In this document: in pieces, positions 26,878 to 35,281 of the stretch
Layout of the letters: the number at the start of each line of letters is the position of its first letter
How positions within the stretch are numbered: position 1 is the first letter of the stretch
Source: Glaesserella sp041817755
Lineage (GTDB): Bacteria > Pseudomonadota > Gammaproteobacteria > Enterobacterales > Pasteurellaceae
DNA: 64,000 bases
Assembly (NCBI RefSeq): GCF_041817755.1
Contig: NZ_JBGYBX010000039.1
Span: 1-64,000, forward strand
Direction: 5' to 3'
Notes under the pieces: model-generated
Database searches by the model: none
Seen by the model: the letters and a program-made list of their open reading frames with translations, nothing else
What the model was told of the DNA's origin: nothing
Position numbers and translations under genes: made by a program

Positions 26878-26903
26878 AAATACCCCATAAAGGGGTATTT
26901 TTT
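26878..26903 (+). terminator. htrA terminator
   Basis: AAATACCCC/GGGGTATTT stem with a 4-nt loop, followed by a T-run, 11 nt after the stop. Confidence 0.88.
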
Positions 26904-26954
26904 TATTTATTTCAAATAATATTACCGATAATACGATACAGTGAAATCGTAAAG

Positions 26955-28856
26955 CTAATCGCCTCCCTTTATCACCGGGATAAAAGATTGTGTTTTCAAG
27001 AATCTCTCTGCAATAAGTTTTCCGCCATACGGATTAATATGGTCAAAATCAGAATATATCGGTTTTCCGTCATGTATAAAATTATCAGGCAGTAATGAAA
27101 TGGTGTCTATAACATACACATTGGCATATTTAGCTGCAATTTCCTTCATTTTCTTATTGCCTTCATCTGTAGTTTTGTAAGAATCCGGCGTTGCACTTAG
27201 CGGTATTAAAGGTATTCCAAATACATTGGACAATTTATAATCTCTCAAGCCGTTACGATTCAGATTAGGCGTATCCGTCAATAAATAAATTGATTCTTTA
27301 TCTCTTGATAACTTAGCCAACATCACATCAAATTTTTCAAAAAATTTCGGATCATACGCAATAGACTTACTTTCTGTTATTTGGCTTCCCCAACGCATGG
27401 ATAAAATCACGATAGGATATTTATTCATATGGTTAAGTGCAAATTGATGAACAGCGTCACAACGATTACCCGGTTTCAAAATTCTCGCTTGATAGTTTTC
27501 TACATAGGCACAAGAATCTGCAGAAACTAACATTGCCGACCATTTTTCATGTTTACCGACAGTATCAATAAACGTCTTATAATGATCCGCATGCGAATCC
27601 CCTACCATCAAAATTTTTGGCTGAACGGATTCATCTCCCCATATACAACGTTTCGCCAAATTATTATGGCATGAAGAATGATCATGGGTAAGCCCCTGCT
27701 CGTAGTAGTCATTCATAATCGGCAAATAGCGGAACGAAAACCAGCATACACCGATAACTAAAGAAGGGAGCACATAAAAATAGATAACATTTTTAGCAAA
27801 TGACATCGTTAACTGTCTAGCCGGTTTTTCTACAAGTAAATATGACGCAATAGATAATACAGTCATAATAACAGCCAGAGGTAACAGCCATGACAACGGT
27901 AATTCAGACGAGCCTATCGCATAACGGGCAAACGCTAAAACCGGCCAATGCCATAAATAGAGGGAATAAGAAAGTAACCCTATGGTTACAATCCATTTGA
28001 TCTCAAAGACCTTTTTAAAACCATGATCAAAGCGATTAAAATAGATTAAAGTTGCGGTTGCAATACAAGGCAGTAATGCCGCCAAACCGGGAAACATACT
28101 CATCCCCGGATAGTACAGGATTAAACAACCGACTAATACTGCCGTTGCCATGATACTAACCGGCATAGCGAAACGTTCTAACGGGAAATAATTTTGTTTA
28201 TGACAATATTGTACAATCACGGCAGTTAACGAGCCGACAAACATCTCACCTGCCCGTAAATGCGGTAAATAATACTTATCTAAGCCGAATGACGGAAAAA
28301 ATCCTAATACCGCACTGAGTAAAATCATTGCACTTAAGCAAAATATTTGAACACGCCAACTTCTCCTTACCACCCATAAACAGAATAAAGGGAAAAGAAA
28401 ATAATATTGTTCTTCAACCGAAAGCGACCAGATATGTAGTAATGGTTTTTCATCCTGAGCAGGATCAAAGTATCCTTGCCCGATAGATGAATAGAGGTTG
28501 GCCGAAAAAAGTAGTGAAGCTAATATTGATCGGCCTAAAAATCTATAATCATTGGGAGGAAAGAAGAATAATGAAGCTATCAATACGGCAAATAAAACGA
28601 CAAAAAAGACCGGTAAAATCCGCTTAATCCGACGAATATAAAAAATCTTAAACGAAAATTCATTTGATGACATTTCTCGGTGAATAATCAATGTAATCAG
28701 AAAACCTGAAATCACGAAAAAAATATCGACACCTAGGAAACCTCCTGATAACCAATTATGATTCAAATGAAACGTAATAACAGACAAGACCGCTAAAGCG
28801 CGCAGACTATCAATATCTGCACGATAACTTAATGTTTTACTCAAAATAAACTCCAT
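26955..28856 (-). CDS. Acyltransferase-3 with SGNH domain (surface O-acetyltransferase)
   Basis: Two-part membrane enzyme of 633 residues. The N-terminal acyltransferase-3 domain (about 8-360, some 10 helices) starts YRADIDSLRALAVLSVITFH and has the conserved His and GGFLGVDIFFVISGFL. The C-terminal periplasmic SGNH hydrolase-like domain (about 400-633) has GDSHADHY and a final DHINPYGG. Such proteins O-acetylate lipopolysaccharide, peptidoglycan or other glycans; the acceptor is unknown. It is AT-richer than the window average, as variable surface genes often are. The ATG at 28856 has no ribosome site; a TTG four codons in has GGAG before it and may be the real start. Confidence 0.85.
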   Translation of the reverse strand: MEFILSKTLSYRADIDSLRALAVLSVITFHLNHNWLSGGFLGVDIFFVISGFLITLIIHREMSSNEFSFKIFYIRRIKRILPVFFVVLFAVLIASLFFFPPNDYRFLGRSILASLLFSANLYSSIGQGYFDPAQDEKPLLHIWSLSVEEQYYFLFPLFCLWVVRRSWRVQIFCLSAMILLSAVLGFFPSFGLDKYYLPHLRAGEMFVGSLTAVIVQYCHKQNYFPLERFAMPVSIMATAVLVGCLILYYPGMSMFPGLAALLPCIATATLIYFNRFDHGFKKVFEIKWIVTIGLLSYSLYLWHWPVLAFARYAIGSSELPLSWLLPLAVIMTVLSIASYLLVEKPARQLTMSFAKNVIYFYVLPSLVIGVCWFSFRYLPIMNDYYEQGLTHDHSSCHNNLAKRCIWGDESVQPKILMVGDSHADHYKTFIDTVGKHEKWSAMLVSADSCAYVENYQARILKPGNRCDAVHQFALNHMNKYPIVILSMRWGSQITESKSIAYDPKFFEKFDVMLAKLSRDKESIYLLTDTPNLNRNGLRDYKLSNVFGIPLIPLSATPDSYKTTDEGNKKMKEIAAKYANVYVIDTISLLPDNFIHDGKPIYSDFDHINPYGGKLIAERFLKTQSFIPVIKGGD

Positions 28857-29015
28857 GCGTGCTAAATTTAAATTATCACTAAAATAGCAACAATTTAAAT
28901 CTCACATCTTTTTTTAATGTATTAATAAATAAATTAGGTAAGTGGTTAATATGCTATACTGACCCAATCTATTTTTCAATATCCTATTTACCATGGAAAT
29001 TCGTTATATTATTTC

Positions 29016-29855
29016 TTAAACAATCCTGTTGATTTTTCCTTTTATATATACTATTGCAATACTCATCAAAAATCCTACCGCTTGCAACAACACAATACAA
29101 GGTCCTGTGGCGACATCGAAATGGAAACTTAAAAACACGCCCCAAAAAGCACTATTTACTGCAGTGAAGATGGCGATTAGCAACATTCGGTCAAAGCGTT
29201 TGGCAAGCGTGTAGCCTGTGATCCCTGGGGTAATCAGCATTGCCACCACTAAAATCACGCCGACCACTTGCATTGCACTAATAATCACTAATGCCAATAG
29301 CACCAGTAAGCTGTAATGCAACACTTTGATATTAAAGCCAACGGTGCGAGCGTGGCTGGCATCGAAGCAGTATAGTAGGAAATCTCGGCGTTTTACTAAG
29401 ATAACGAATAATACCACTAAGGAAATGGCGAGGGTTTGGTAAAATTCATTGTCGGTAATCCCAAGCAAATCGCCAAATAAGATGTGCATTAAATGTTGAT
29501 CGGTTTCGACTTTGACAAACATCACCAAACCTAACGCAAACATTCCCGAAAAGACGATCCCCATTACTGTATCTTCTTTAATACGGCTATTTTCTTTGAG
29601 ATAGCCAACAGCAACGGCACAGAAAATACCCGAAACAAAAGCCCCGATGGCTAACGGAATAGCAAGCAGATAAGCGATCACAATTCCCGGTAATACGGCG
29701 TGTGAGATCGCATCGCCCATTAGCGACCAACCTTTTAGCACTAAATAGCAGGATAACACGGCACAGATTAAGGCGACTACAACACCGATAACTAAGGCTT
29801 GTTGTATAAAAGGGAAAGCAAGCGGTTCAGCAAACCATTGATAGAGTGCGTCCAT
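29016..29855 (-). CDS. yfeD: Metal ABC transporter permease YfeD
   Basis: Second ABC-3 family permease of the Mn/Fe/Zn-type importer, with about eight to nine helices and ALVIISAMQVVGVILVVAMLITPG as the family core. I choose the ATG at 29855 because it forms a TAATG overlap with the yfeC stop and has GGGGGAG before it; an in-frame ATG 18 nt upstream is less likely. 279 residues. It is the last gene of yfeABCD. Proline is mainly CCA/CCT. Confidence 0.93.
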   Translation of the reverse strand: MDALYQWFAEPLAFPFIQQALVIGVVVALICAVLSCYLVLKGWSLMGDAISHAVLPGIVIAYLLAIPLAIGAFVSGIFCAVAVGYLKENSRIKEDTVMGIVFSGMFALGLVMFVKVETDQHLMHILFGDLLGITDNEFYQTLAISLVVLFVILVKRRDFLLYCFDASHARTVGFNIKVLHYSLLVLLALVIISAMQVVGVILVVAMLITPGITGYTLAKRFDRMLLIAIFTAVNSAFWGVFLSFHFDVATGPCIVLLQAVGFLMSIAIVYIKGKINRIV

Positions 29856-30727
29856 TATTCTCCCCCTTGACAAGCGGTCGGTTTAGCTGGATTTTTTGCA
29901 AATTTGCGTGAGAGTAAACCATATTTAGGGGCGAAGAAAAACGCTAGTAAAAACAGTAGGGTTTGTAGTGTGACAATAAATCCTCCTGTCGCACCATCAG
30001 CAAAATAGCTTAAATAAGCACCAAAAGATCCACTAAAACCGCCAAGTGAAATTGCGATAATCAATAATTTGCCGAATTTATCCGTTAATAAATAGGCCGT
30101 TGCCCCTGGGGTGACAACCATTGCGATCACTAAAATTGCACCGACACTTTGTAATGCGGCAACGATACAAGCACTGAGTAAGCTGAAAAACAGCACTTTA
30201 AGTTGCATCGGCGAAATGCCTACGGCTTTAGCTTGAATTTCATCAAAAAAGACGAGTAATAAATCTTTCCAGTAAATCACTAGAAAAAAGAGTGACACCG
30301 ATAAAATAATCACCACTTGTAACATATCTTCATCGGCAATGCCTAAGATATTGCCGAGAATGATGGATTGCACATTAACGGACGTTGGATTGATGGAAAT
30401 AATTAATAAACCTAAGGCAAAAAAGGTGGTAAAAATAAAGCCAATTACCGCATCTTCTCGTAATTTTGTGACGGATTTAACCGCTAAGATAGCAATAGTG
30501 GCAAGAAATCCCGAAAAGAAAGCCCCGACAGCATAAGGCAGAGACAAGGCATAAGCCAATGCAACACCAGGGACGACGGCGTGCGATAAGGCATCTCCAA
30601 TCAACGACCAGCCTTTGAGCATTAAATAGGCAGACAAAAAAGCACAGATCGCCCCGATTGCACCGCTTACCACAATCGCTTTAAACATATAATCGTAGAA
30701 AAAAGGTTCTAGCAGTAACTCAAGCAT
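29855..30727 (-). CDS. yfeC: Metal ABC transporter permease YfeC
   Basis: ABC-3 family permease of 290 residues, paralogous to YfeD (shared LKGWSLIGDALSHAVVPGVA and QSVGAILVIAMVVTPGATA). It forms the membrane channel with YfeD. It begins 3 nt after the yfeB stop and overlaps the yfeD start by one base (TAATG), so translation is coupled. The C-terminus carries an uptake core near 29868-29876. Confidence 0.94.
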   Translation of the reverse strand: MLELLLEPFFYDYMFKAIVVSGAIGAICAFLSAYLMLKGWSLIGDALSHAVVPGVALAYALSLPYAVGAFFSGFLATIAILAVKSVTKLREDAVIGFIFTTFFALGLLIISINPTSVNVQSIILGNILGIADEDMLQVVIILSVSLFFLVIYWKDLLLVFFDEIQAKAVGISPMQLKVLFFSLLSACIVAALQSVGAILVIAMVVTPGATAYLLTDKFGKLLIIAISLGGFSGSFGAYLSYFADGATGGFIVTLQTLLFLLAFFFAPKYGLLSRKFAKNPAKPTACQGGE

Positions 30728-30730
30728 TGA

Positions 30731-31492
30731 TTATTCCTCATGTTCTCCGAGTAACTGCTGATAACGCAAGACACCGCCAAATACTCGTTCAAGATTTTCA
30801 GGGGTGAATGTCGTTTCGATAGATCCTGTTGCTAACACTGTGCGATTAATCATTACCGCTTGATCGCAAAAACTTGGTACAGCGGCTAAATTGTGGGTAG
30901 AAACAAGGATTAAGTGACCGCTATCCCGAAGCTGTTTGAGTAGATCGATAATCGCATTTTCGGTATTTACGTCCACGCCAGTGAAAGGTTCGTCAAGTAA
31001 GATAATTTTGCTCTCTTGAGCAAGCGAACGAGCCAAAAATACCCGTTTTTTCTGCCCCCCCGAAAGCTCGCCGATTTGACGATCGGCAAGGTGAGAGATA
31101 TTGACCCGCTCCATTGCTTCGGCGACTTTTTGCTTATCCACCGCAGAAGGGATACGCAGAAAATTCATATAGCCATAACGCCCCATCATTACCACATCAT
31201 AAACCGAGACGGGAAATTGCCAGTCTACTTCTTCACTTTGTGGCACATAAGCAACAAGATTGCGTTTTAAGGCTTGATTGACAGGCAGTCCGCATAGCTC
31301 AATCGTTCCTTTTGGCTGAACTAATCCCATAATGCTTTTAAATAAGGTCGATTTGCCACTGCCGTTCACCCCAAGTAATGCACAGATTGTGCCACCGTCA
31401 AGGCGAAAAGTAACATCGTGAATTGCCGTGTGTCCGTTGCTATAACGAACGGTGACATCGGAAACAGAAAGAGAACTCAGGGGAATGTTCAT
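30731..31492 (-). CDS. yfeB: Metal ABC transporter ATP-binding protein YfeB
   Basis: Cytoplasmic ATPase of 253 residues. It has Walker A GVNGSGKST (39-47), a Q-loop in VPQSEEVDW, the signature LSGGQKKR, Walker B ILLDEPF and the switch His in LVSTHNL. The EVDWQFP segment is typical of the Mn/Zn/Fe subfamily. It lies 62 nt after yfeA with a hairpin between them, a usual arrangement that lets the binding protein be made in excess. Confidence 0.94.
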   Translation of the reverse strand: MNIPLSSLSVSDVTVRYSNGHTAIHDVTFRLDGGTICALLGVNGSGKSTLFKSIMGLVQPKGTIELCGLPVNQALKRNLVAYVPQSEEVDWQFPVSVYDVVMMGRYGYMNFLRIPSAVDKQKVAEAMERVNISHLADRQIGELSGGQKKRVFLARSLAQESKIILLDEPFTGVDVNTENAIIDLLKQLRDSGHLILVSTHNLAAVPSFCDQAVMINRTVLATGSIETTFTPENLERVFGGVLRYQQLLGEHEE

Positions 31493-31523
31493 ATTTATTA
31501 GGTAATCCTATTTTTTAAATGTA

Positions 31524-31546
31524 GGGCGAACCAAAGCAGTTCGCCC
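31524..31546 (-). terminator. Hairpin between yfeA and yfeB (partial terminator)
   Basis: GGGCGAAC/GTTCGCCC stem with a 7-nt loop. Read on the minus strand it is followed by TACATTT and then a T-run (complement of TTTTTTAAAT). It probably stops part of the transcripts after yfeA. Confidence 0.6.
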
Positions 31547-31554
31547 AAATCGTT

Positions 31555-32433
31555 TTATTTTTCAAATCCAGCAACAATCGTACTTACCGTCACATTGAGT
31601 AAATCAATATAAGTTGGTACTTTGCCATCTTTTGTTGAGAGAGAGTCCACATACAACACACCGCCATAACGTGCTTTACTCTCTTTTGCCACTTGTTTAG
31701 CAGGCTTATCTGAAATGGTACTTTCACTAAATACCACCGGAATTTGATGTTTACGCACTTGGTCGATCACTTTACGGATCTGTTTTGGCGTGCCTTGTTC
31801 ATCTTGGTTAATCGCCCAAAGGTATAACTCTTTGAAGCCATAATCTCTAGCAAGATAGCTAAACGCCCCTTCGCTCGTTACCAACCAACGCTGTGCTTCA
31901 GGCACTTTTGCCAAACGCTCACGCAACGGCTGATCTAAGGCAATGATTTTATCCGCATAGGCTTTCGCATTCGCATTATAGGCTTCGGCATTTGCCGGAT
32001 CGTATTTCACCAAGGCTTGACGAATATTTTCAATATAAATCAACGCATTTTTCGTGGACATCCAAGCGTGTGGGTTTGGCTTATCTTTGTAAGGCCCTTC
32101 ATAGATAGAAATCGGCTCAATGCCTTCCGTTACCACAACCGCAGGCTTATCTTTCACTTGAGCAAAGAAACGCTCAAACCAGCTTTCAAGGTTCATACCG
32201 TTCCACAACACCAAATCCGCAGATTGTGCTTTCACAATATCCTGTGGCGTTGGCTGATAATCGTGGATTTCCGCACCCGGTTTAGTGATCGACTCGACCA
32301 CTGCTTTATCCCCTGCGACATTTTGAGCAATATCTTGAATCACAGTGAATGTGGTGACCACTTTAAACTGCCGGGCAGCAAGTGGATTCGTCAGTAGGAA
32401 AAATAGGCTAAATAGCGCGATGAATTTCTTCAT
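31555..32433 (-). CDS. yfeA: Metal-binding periplasmic protein YfeA
   Basis: Cluster A-I (SitA/YfeA/PsaA-type) substrate-binding protein of 292 residues. A signal peptide covers 1-20 (ending LAA). Candidate metal ligands are His57 (GAEIHDYQPTP), His122 (NPHAWMS), Glu in SEGAF and Asp in VDSL near 268. This ligand set fits Mn2+/Fe2+ carriers and there is no His-rich loop, which speaks against a ZnuA. It leads the yfeABCD operon. The promoter and Fur-like sites are upstream. Confidence 0.93.
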   Translation of the reverse strand: MKKFIALFSLFFLLTNPLAARQFKVVTTFTVIQDIAQNVAGDKAVVESITKPGAEIHDYQPTPQDIVKAQSADLVLWNGMNLESWFERFFAQVKDKPAVVVTEGIEPISIYEGPYKDKPNPHAWMSTKNALIYIENIRQALVKYDPANAEAYNANAKAYADKIIALDQPLRERLAKVPEAQRWLVTSEGAFSYLARDYGFKELYLWAINQDEQGTPKQIRKVIDQVRKHQIPVVFSESTISDKPAKQVAKESKARYGGVLYVDSLSTKDGKVPTYIDLLNVTVSTIVAGFEK

Positions 32434-32474
32434 ATGAGTCTCCTTATAAAATATATGGTCTTTCGCGGGGCGCT

Positions 32475-32575
32475 ATTCTATAGGTAAAAAATAAGCTGTC
32501 AACAAATAAAAACGATTCTCAACAACCACTAAAAGATGATAATCAACAACTTCCGCCAGATGATAATCAATAAGC
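32475..32575 (-). promoter_or_regulatory. yfeA promoter with repeated Fur-like sites
   Basis: On the minus strand TTGACA (complement of 32497-32502), a 16-bp spacer and TAGAAT (complement of 32475-32480) form a good promoter. Just upstream is TGAGAATCGTTTTTATT, a Fur-like half site. Two copies of AGATGATAATCAAYAA lie 24 bp apart (32534-32549 and 32558-32573); each holds the palindrome TGATAATCA found in Fur boxes. Confidence 0.6.
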
Positions 32576-32587
32576 ATCACAAATGAG

Positions 32588-32619
32588 AACGGGTTGCTAT
32601 TTTTATCTAGCAACCCGTT
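32588..32619. terminator. Hairpin after rsgA
   Basis: A 12-bp perfect stem, AACGGGTTGCTA/TAGCAACCCGTT, with an 8-nt loop. The T-rich side is on the plus strand; on the minus strand the tail is CTCATTTG, so as an rsgA terminator it is imperfect. Confidence 0.6.
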
Positions 32620-32626
32620 GATTTTA

Positions 32627-33658
32627 TTATTCTTTTCTAAAATACCGCTGACTTTTGCTTTCTTGGCGGCTTTCTAAGAGCCGATGATAGTTGTCAAAAC
32701 GTATCGGATCAATTTTTCCCTGTTCTACCGCTTCTCTCAATGCACACCCTGGGTCATCTTTATGTTTACAATCACGGAATTTGCAAGTGCCTAATACCGA
32801 AGCAAACTCCCGATAACCTTGAGTAATCTGCTCCGCCTCCAAATGCCATAAACCGAATTCACGAATTCCCGGAGAATCAATCAAGTTGCCACCTTGAGGT
32901 AAATGATATAAACGGGAAGCGGTCGTAGTATGTTGCCCCAGCCCTGAAATATCGCTTACCGCACCGATTTGTGCATTTACTTCGGGTAATAACTGATTGA
33001 TTAGACTCGATTTTCCAACCCCAGATTGCCCGACAAAAATGGATGTGCCCTTTGCAAGATAAGCACTCAGCTCAGACATATTCTCTCCAGTATCTGCCGA
33101 GAGGCAAAGCGTTTGATAGCCGATCTTTTTATAGATCTCAAGCTGTTGTTGCACTTCTTTTCGCTCTTGTTCACTCAATAAATCAATTTTATTCAATACA
33201 ATTAAGGCAGGAATGTTAGCATTCTCACAAATCACTAAATAGCGGTCGATAATGTTCAGCGAGAGCTGGGGCAATACGGCGGATACAATGATAATTTGAT
33301 CGATATTCGCCGCCATTACTTTAATACCGTCATAATAATCGGGGCGGGTCAGTTCATTCTGACGCGGGTAAACGGCTTCAATCACTCCGCTAATCCCTTG
33401 CAGCTGCTCGTTCCCTAAACGCCACGACACCACATCGCCCACCACCACATTTTTCAGCGTTCGGCGTAAATTACAACGAAAGATCTTACCGCTTGCCGTT
33501 TCCACATCGGCATGTTTGGCATGACGCGTCACCACAATGCCTTGCTGAACCTCACCAAGCATTTCATCTTGCCATTCAAATTCTTTTTTGCTGATTTTAT
33601 TGTGATGATTCGATTGAATCCGACGTTGTTGGTTTTGGGTTAAGCGACGTTTGCTCAA
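32627..33658 (-). CDS. rsgA: Ribosome-assembly GTPase RsgA
   Basis: Circularly permuted GTPase that matures the 30S subunit; 343 residues. It has an OB fold at the N-terminus, then G4 (LNKID near 165), G1 (GQSGVGKSSL), G2, G3 (DSPGIREFGL), and a C-terminal zinc site (CKFRDCKHKDDPGC). I start at a TTG at 33658: GAGG lies 7 nt before it and the resulting SKRRLTQNQQRR matches E. coli RsgA (MSKNKLSKGQQRR). The open frame upstream (to 33751) gives residues without family similarity. Confidence 0.92.
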   Translation of the reverse strand: MSKRRLTQNQQRRIQSNHHNKISKKEFEWQDEMLGEVQQGIVVTRHAKHADVETASGKIFRCNLRRTLKNVVVGDVVSWRLGNEQLQGISGVIEAVYPRQNELTRPDYYDGIKVMAANIDQIIIVSAVLPQLSLNIIDRYLVICENANIPALIVLNKIDLLSEQERKEVQQQLEIYKKIGYQTLCLSADTGENMSELSAYLAKGTSIFVGQSGVGKSSLINQLLPEVNAQIGAVSDISGLGQHTTTASRLYHLPQGGNLIDSPGIREFGLWHLEAEQITQGYREFASVLGTCKFRDCKHKDDPGCALREAVEQGKIDPIRFDNYHRLLESRQESKSQRYFRKE

Positions 33659-33711
33659 AAGACAGCCTCGTGGTAAATAAAAAACAGGCGAAAGGATACT
33701 ATAAAAATGGG

Positions 33712-33758
33712 ACAAGCGGTGAGATCCTGCAAAAAATTTGCAAAATCGCACCGCTTGT
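33712..33758. repeat. Inverted uptake-signal pair, 47-bp form
   Basis: ACAAGCGGT (33712-33720) faces ACCGCTTGT (33750-33758), with TTTGCAAA placed as for a full-length left signal only. It lies between doxX and rsgA, after the doxX stop on the minus strand. Confidence 0.8.
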
Positions 33759-33772
33759 TGAAGATAAGGAAA

Positions 33773-34183
33773 TTAGTTTTTACCGAATAACTTTTGATCT
33801 AGCGACAATTTGCCTGCGCCTGTAAACACTAAGACTAAGAAGAAGAGTGAGTACATTGCCGCCAATTCGCCTTTATTTAACATCGGTTGGAACAAAGTTG
33901 CTGCGGAGGCGTGCACACCAAAATAGGCGTAAGCCATTTGACCGGACAGTAAAAATGCCGTCGGACGGGTGAATAAACCTAATGCAATTAAAATGCCGCC
34001 TGCAATTTCTAATATTGCCGCAAATCCGTAAAGTGAAAAGAGTTCTACGCTACCGTTACCGCCTGTCATTGACACCGGAAATTCAAAGAATTTTGCTGTA
34101 CCGTGTAATAAGAACATATAACCGACCACTACGCGAGCCAATAAAAATGCCACCGGACTTAATTTTTCTAATGATGAATTCAT
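33773..34183 (-). CDS. DoxX-family membrane protein
   Basis: Four-helix inner-membrane protein of 136 residues, with ARVVVGYMFLLHGTAKFFEF, GILIALGLFTRPTA and a final LSLDQKLFGKN. DoxX relatives are linked to thiosulfate, quinone or thiol oxidation, but the reaction in this organism is unknown. It is transcribed away from a LysR-type regulator 150 bp off, which probably controls it, as is common for DoxX genes. Confidence 0.85.
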   Translation of the reverse strand: MNSSLEKLSPVAFLLARVVVGYMFLLHGTAKFFEFPVSMTGGNGSVELFSLYGFAAILEIAGGILIALGLFTRPTAFLLSGQMAYAYFGVHASAATLFQPMLNKGELAAMYSLFFLVLVFTGAGKLSLDQKLFGKN

Positions 34184-34333
34184 AAAGTTTCCTTAATTTA
34201 ATCAAAATATGCCATCACGACCGAATAATGTCGTTAGCTTATGCATTTTAACGCAATGTCTCGGCTTGATAATCTTCCGTTTACTGAATACACTATTAAG
34301 CTTCACTTAATTAAAAGAAATTTAACATTTACC

Positions 34334-35230
34334 ATGTACGATTATAAAGCCATGGCGGTTTTTGTGACCGTCGTCGATAAAGGCTCCATGCAATCTGCCG
34401 CCGATACGCTGCAAATGACTCCCTCAGCCGTCACACAATCGATTCAAAAATTAGAAACGCAGCTCAATATGAAATTATTGACCCGCACAACGCGTAAGCC
34501 TTCCCTGACGGAAGCGGGAGAGGTATTTTATCAGCATGCGGTGCAAATTCAGCAAACCGCCGATAACGCCGTCAAAAGTATCGAACTACTCCGCTCACAG
34601 CCGGTAGGACAATTGAATATTGCATGCGCCACCGGTTTAATGGACAGTTTATTTGTCAATGCGTTTAAATCGGTTTTTGACAGCCATCCTGAATTTCGTC
34701 TGAATCTGATTTTTGAAGATAAAGTGATCGATTTGCTTGAACAACGCATCGACATTTCACTCCGAGCCGGTCCCGGTGTCCTTTCCGATAATATGATTGC
34801 CCGTCATATCTATGATTTTGATTGGGCGATTGTGGCACACCGCAATTACTTTGCCGAAAAAGGTCTTCCGCAAACCTTAGACGAACTGGCGAAATTAGAT
34901 TGGATCAGTTTCTCTAACTCTCGTTTTACTTCACTAAACCTCAAAAACGGCGATGACGCATACGACATTTCCCCGGATTACCGTATAAATTGTAACAGTC
35001 TATACGCAAGCCGCTGTATCACCATGAGCGGTTTGGGTGTTTCCATTCAGCCTGAAGCAGATGTATTGCCAGCACTGACAAGCGGTGAGTTAGTCCAAGT
35101 TTTTTGTAATTGGAAACTACCGCCCGTACCGCTTTATTTGGTCACGCTCCAGCGGGTGCAATCGGAAAAAGTCCGTATCGCTTGCGAACTCATTATGGAT
35201 TATTTCGAGACCCTGCAAAAAAAACCGTAA
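34334..35230 (+). CDS. LysR-type transcriptional regulator
   Basis: 298 residues with an N-terminal winged helix-turn-helix (4-62; SMQSAADTLQMTPSAVTQSI as recognition region) and a C-terminal effector domain (about 90-298). I start at the ATG at 34334, which gives the family N-terminus (YDYKAMAVFVTVV); the frame is open for 93 nt upstream. The ribosome site is weak (AGAAA). It diverges from the doxX gene and likely regulates it. An uptake core lies inside the coding sequence near 35079. The effector is unknown; the CrgA/AaeR-like subfamily is my best guess. Confidence 0.88.
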   Translation: MYDYKAMAVFVTVVDKGSMQSAADTLQMTPSAVTQSIQKLETQLNMKLLTRTTRKPSLTEAGEVFYQHAVQIQQTADNAVKSIELLRSQPVGQLNIACATGLMDSLFVNAFKSVFDSHPEFRLNLIFEDKVIDLLEQRIDISLRAGPGVLSDNMIARHIYDFDWAIVAHRNYFAEKGLPQTLDELAKLDWISFSNSRFTSLNLKNGDDAYDISPDYRINCNSLYASRCITMSGLGVSIQPEADVLPALTSGELVQVFCNWKLPPVPLYLVTLQRVQSEKVRIACELIMDYFETLQKKP

Positions 35231-35238
35231 TGGGTATA

Positions 35239-35268
35239 AAAAAGGCGAGAACCATGTCCCGCCTTTTT
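35239..35268 (+). terminator. Terminator of the LysR gene
   Basis: AAAAAGGCG/CGCCTTTTT stem with a 12-nt loop, at the convergent junction with pgi. Confidence 0.75.
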
Positions 35269-35281
35269 GAGGTTTATGCCG

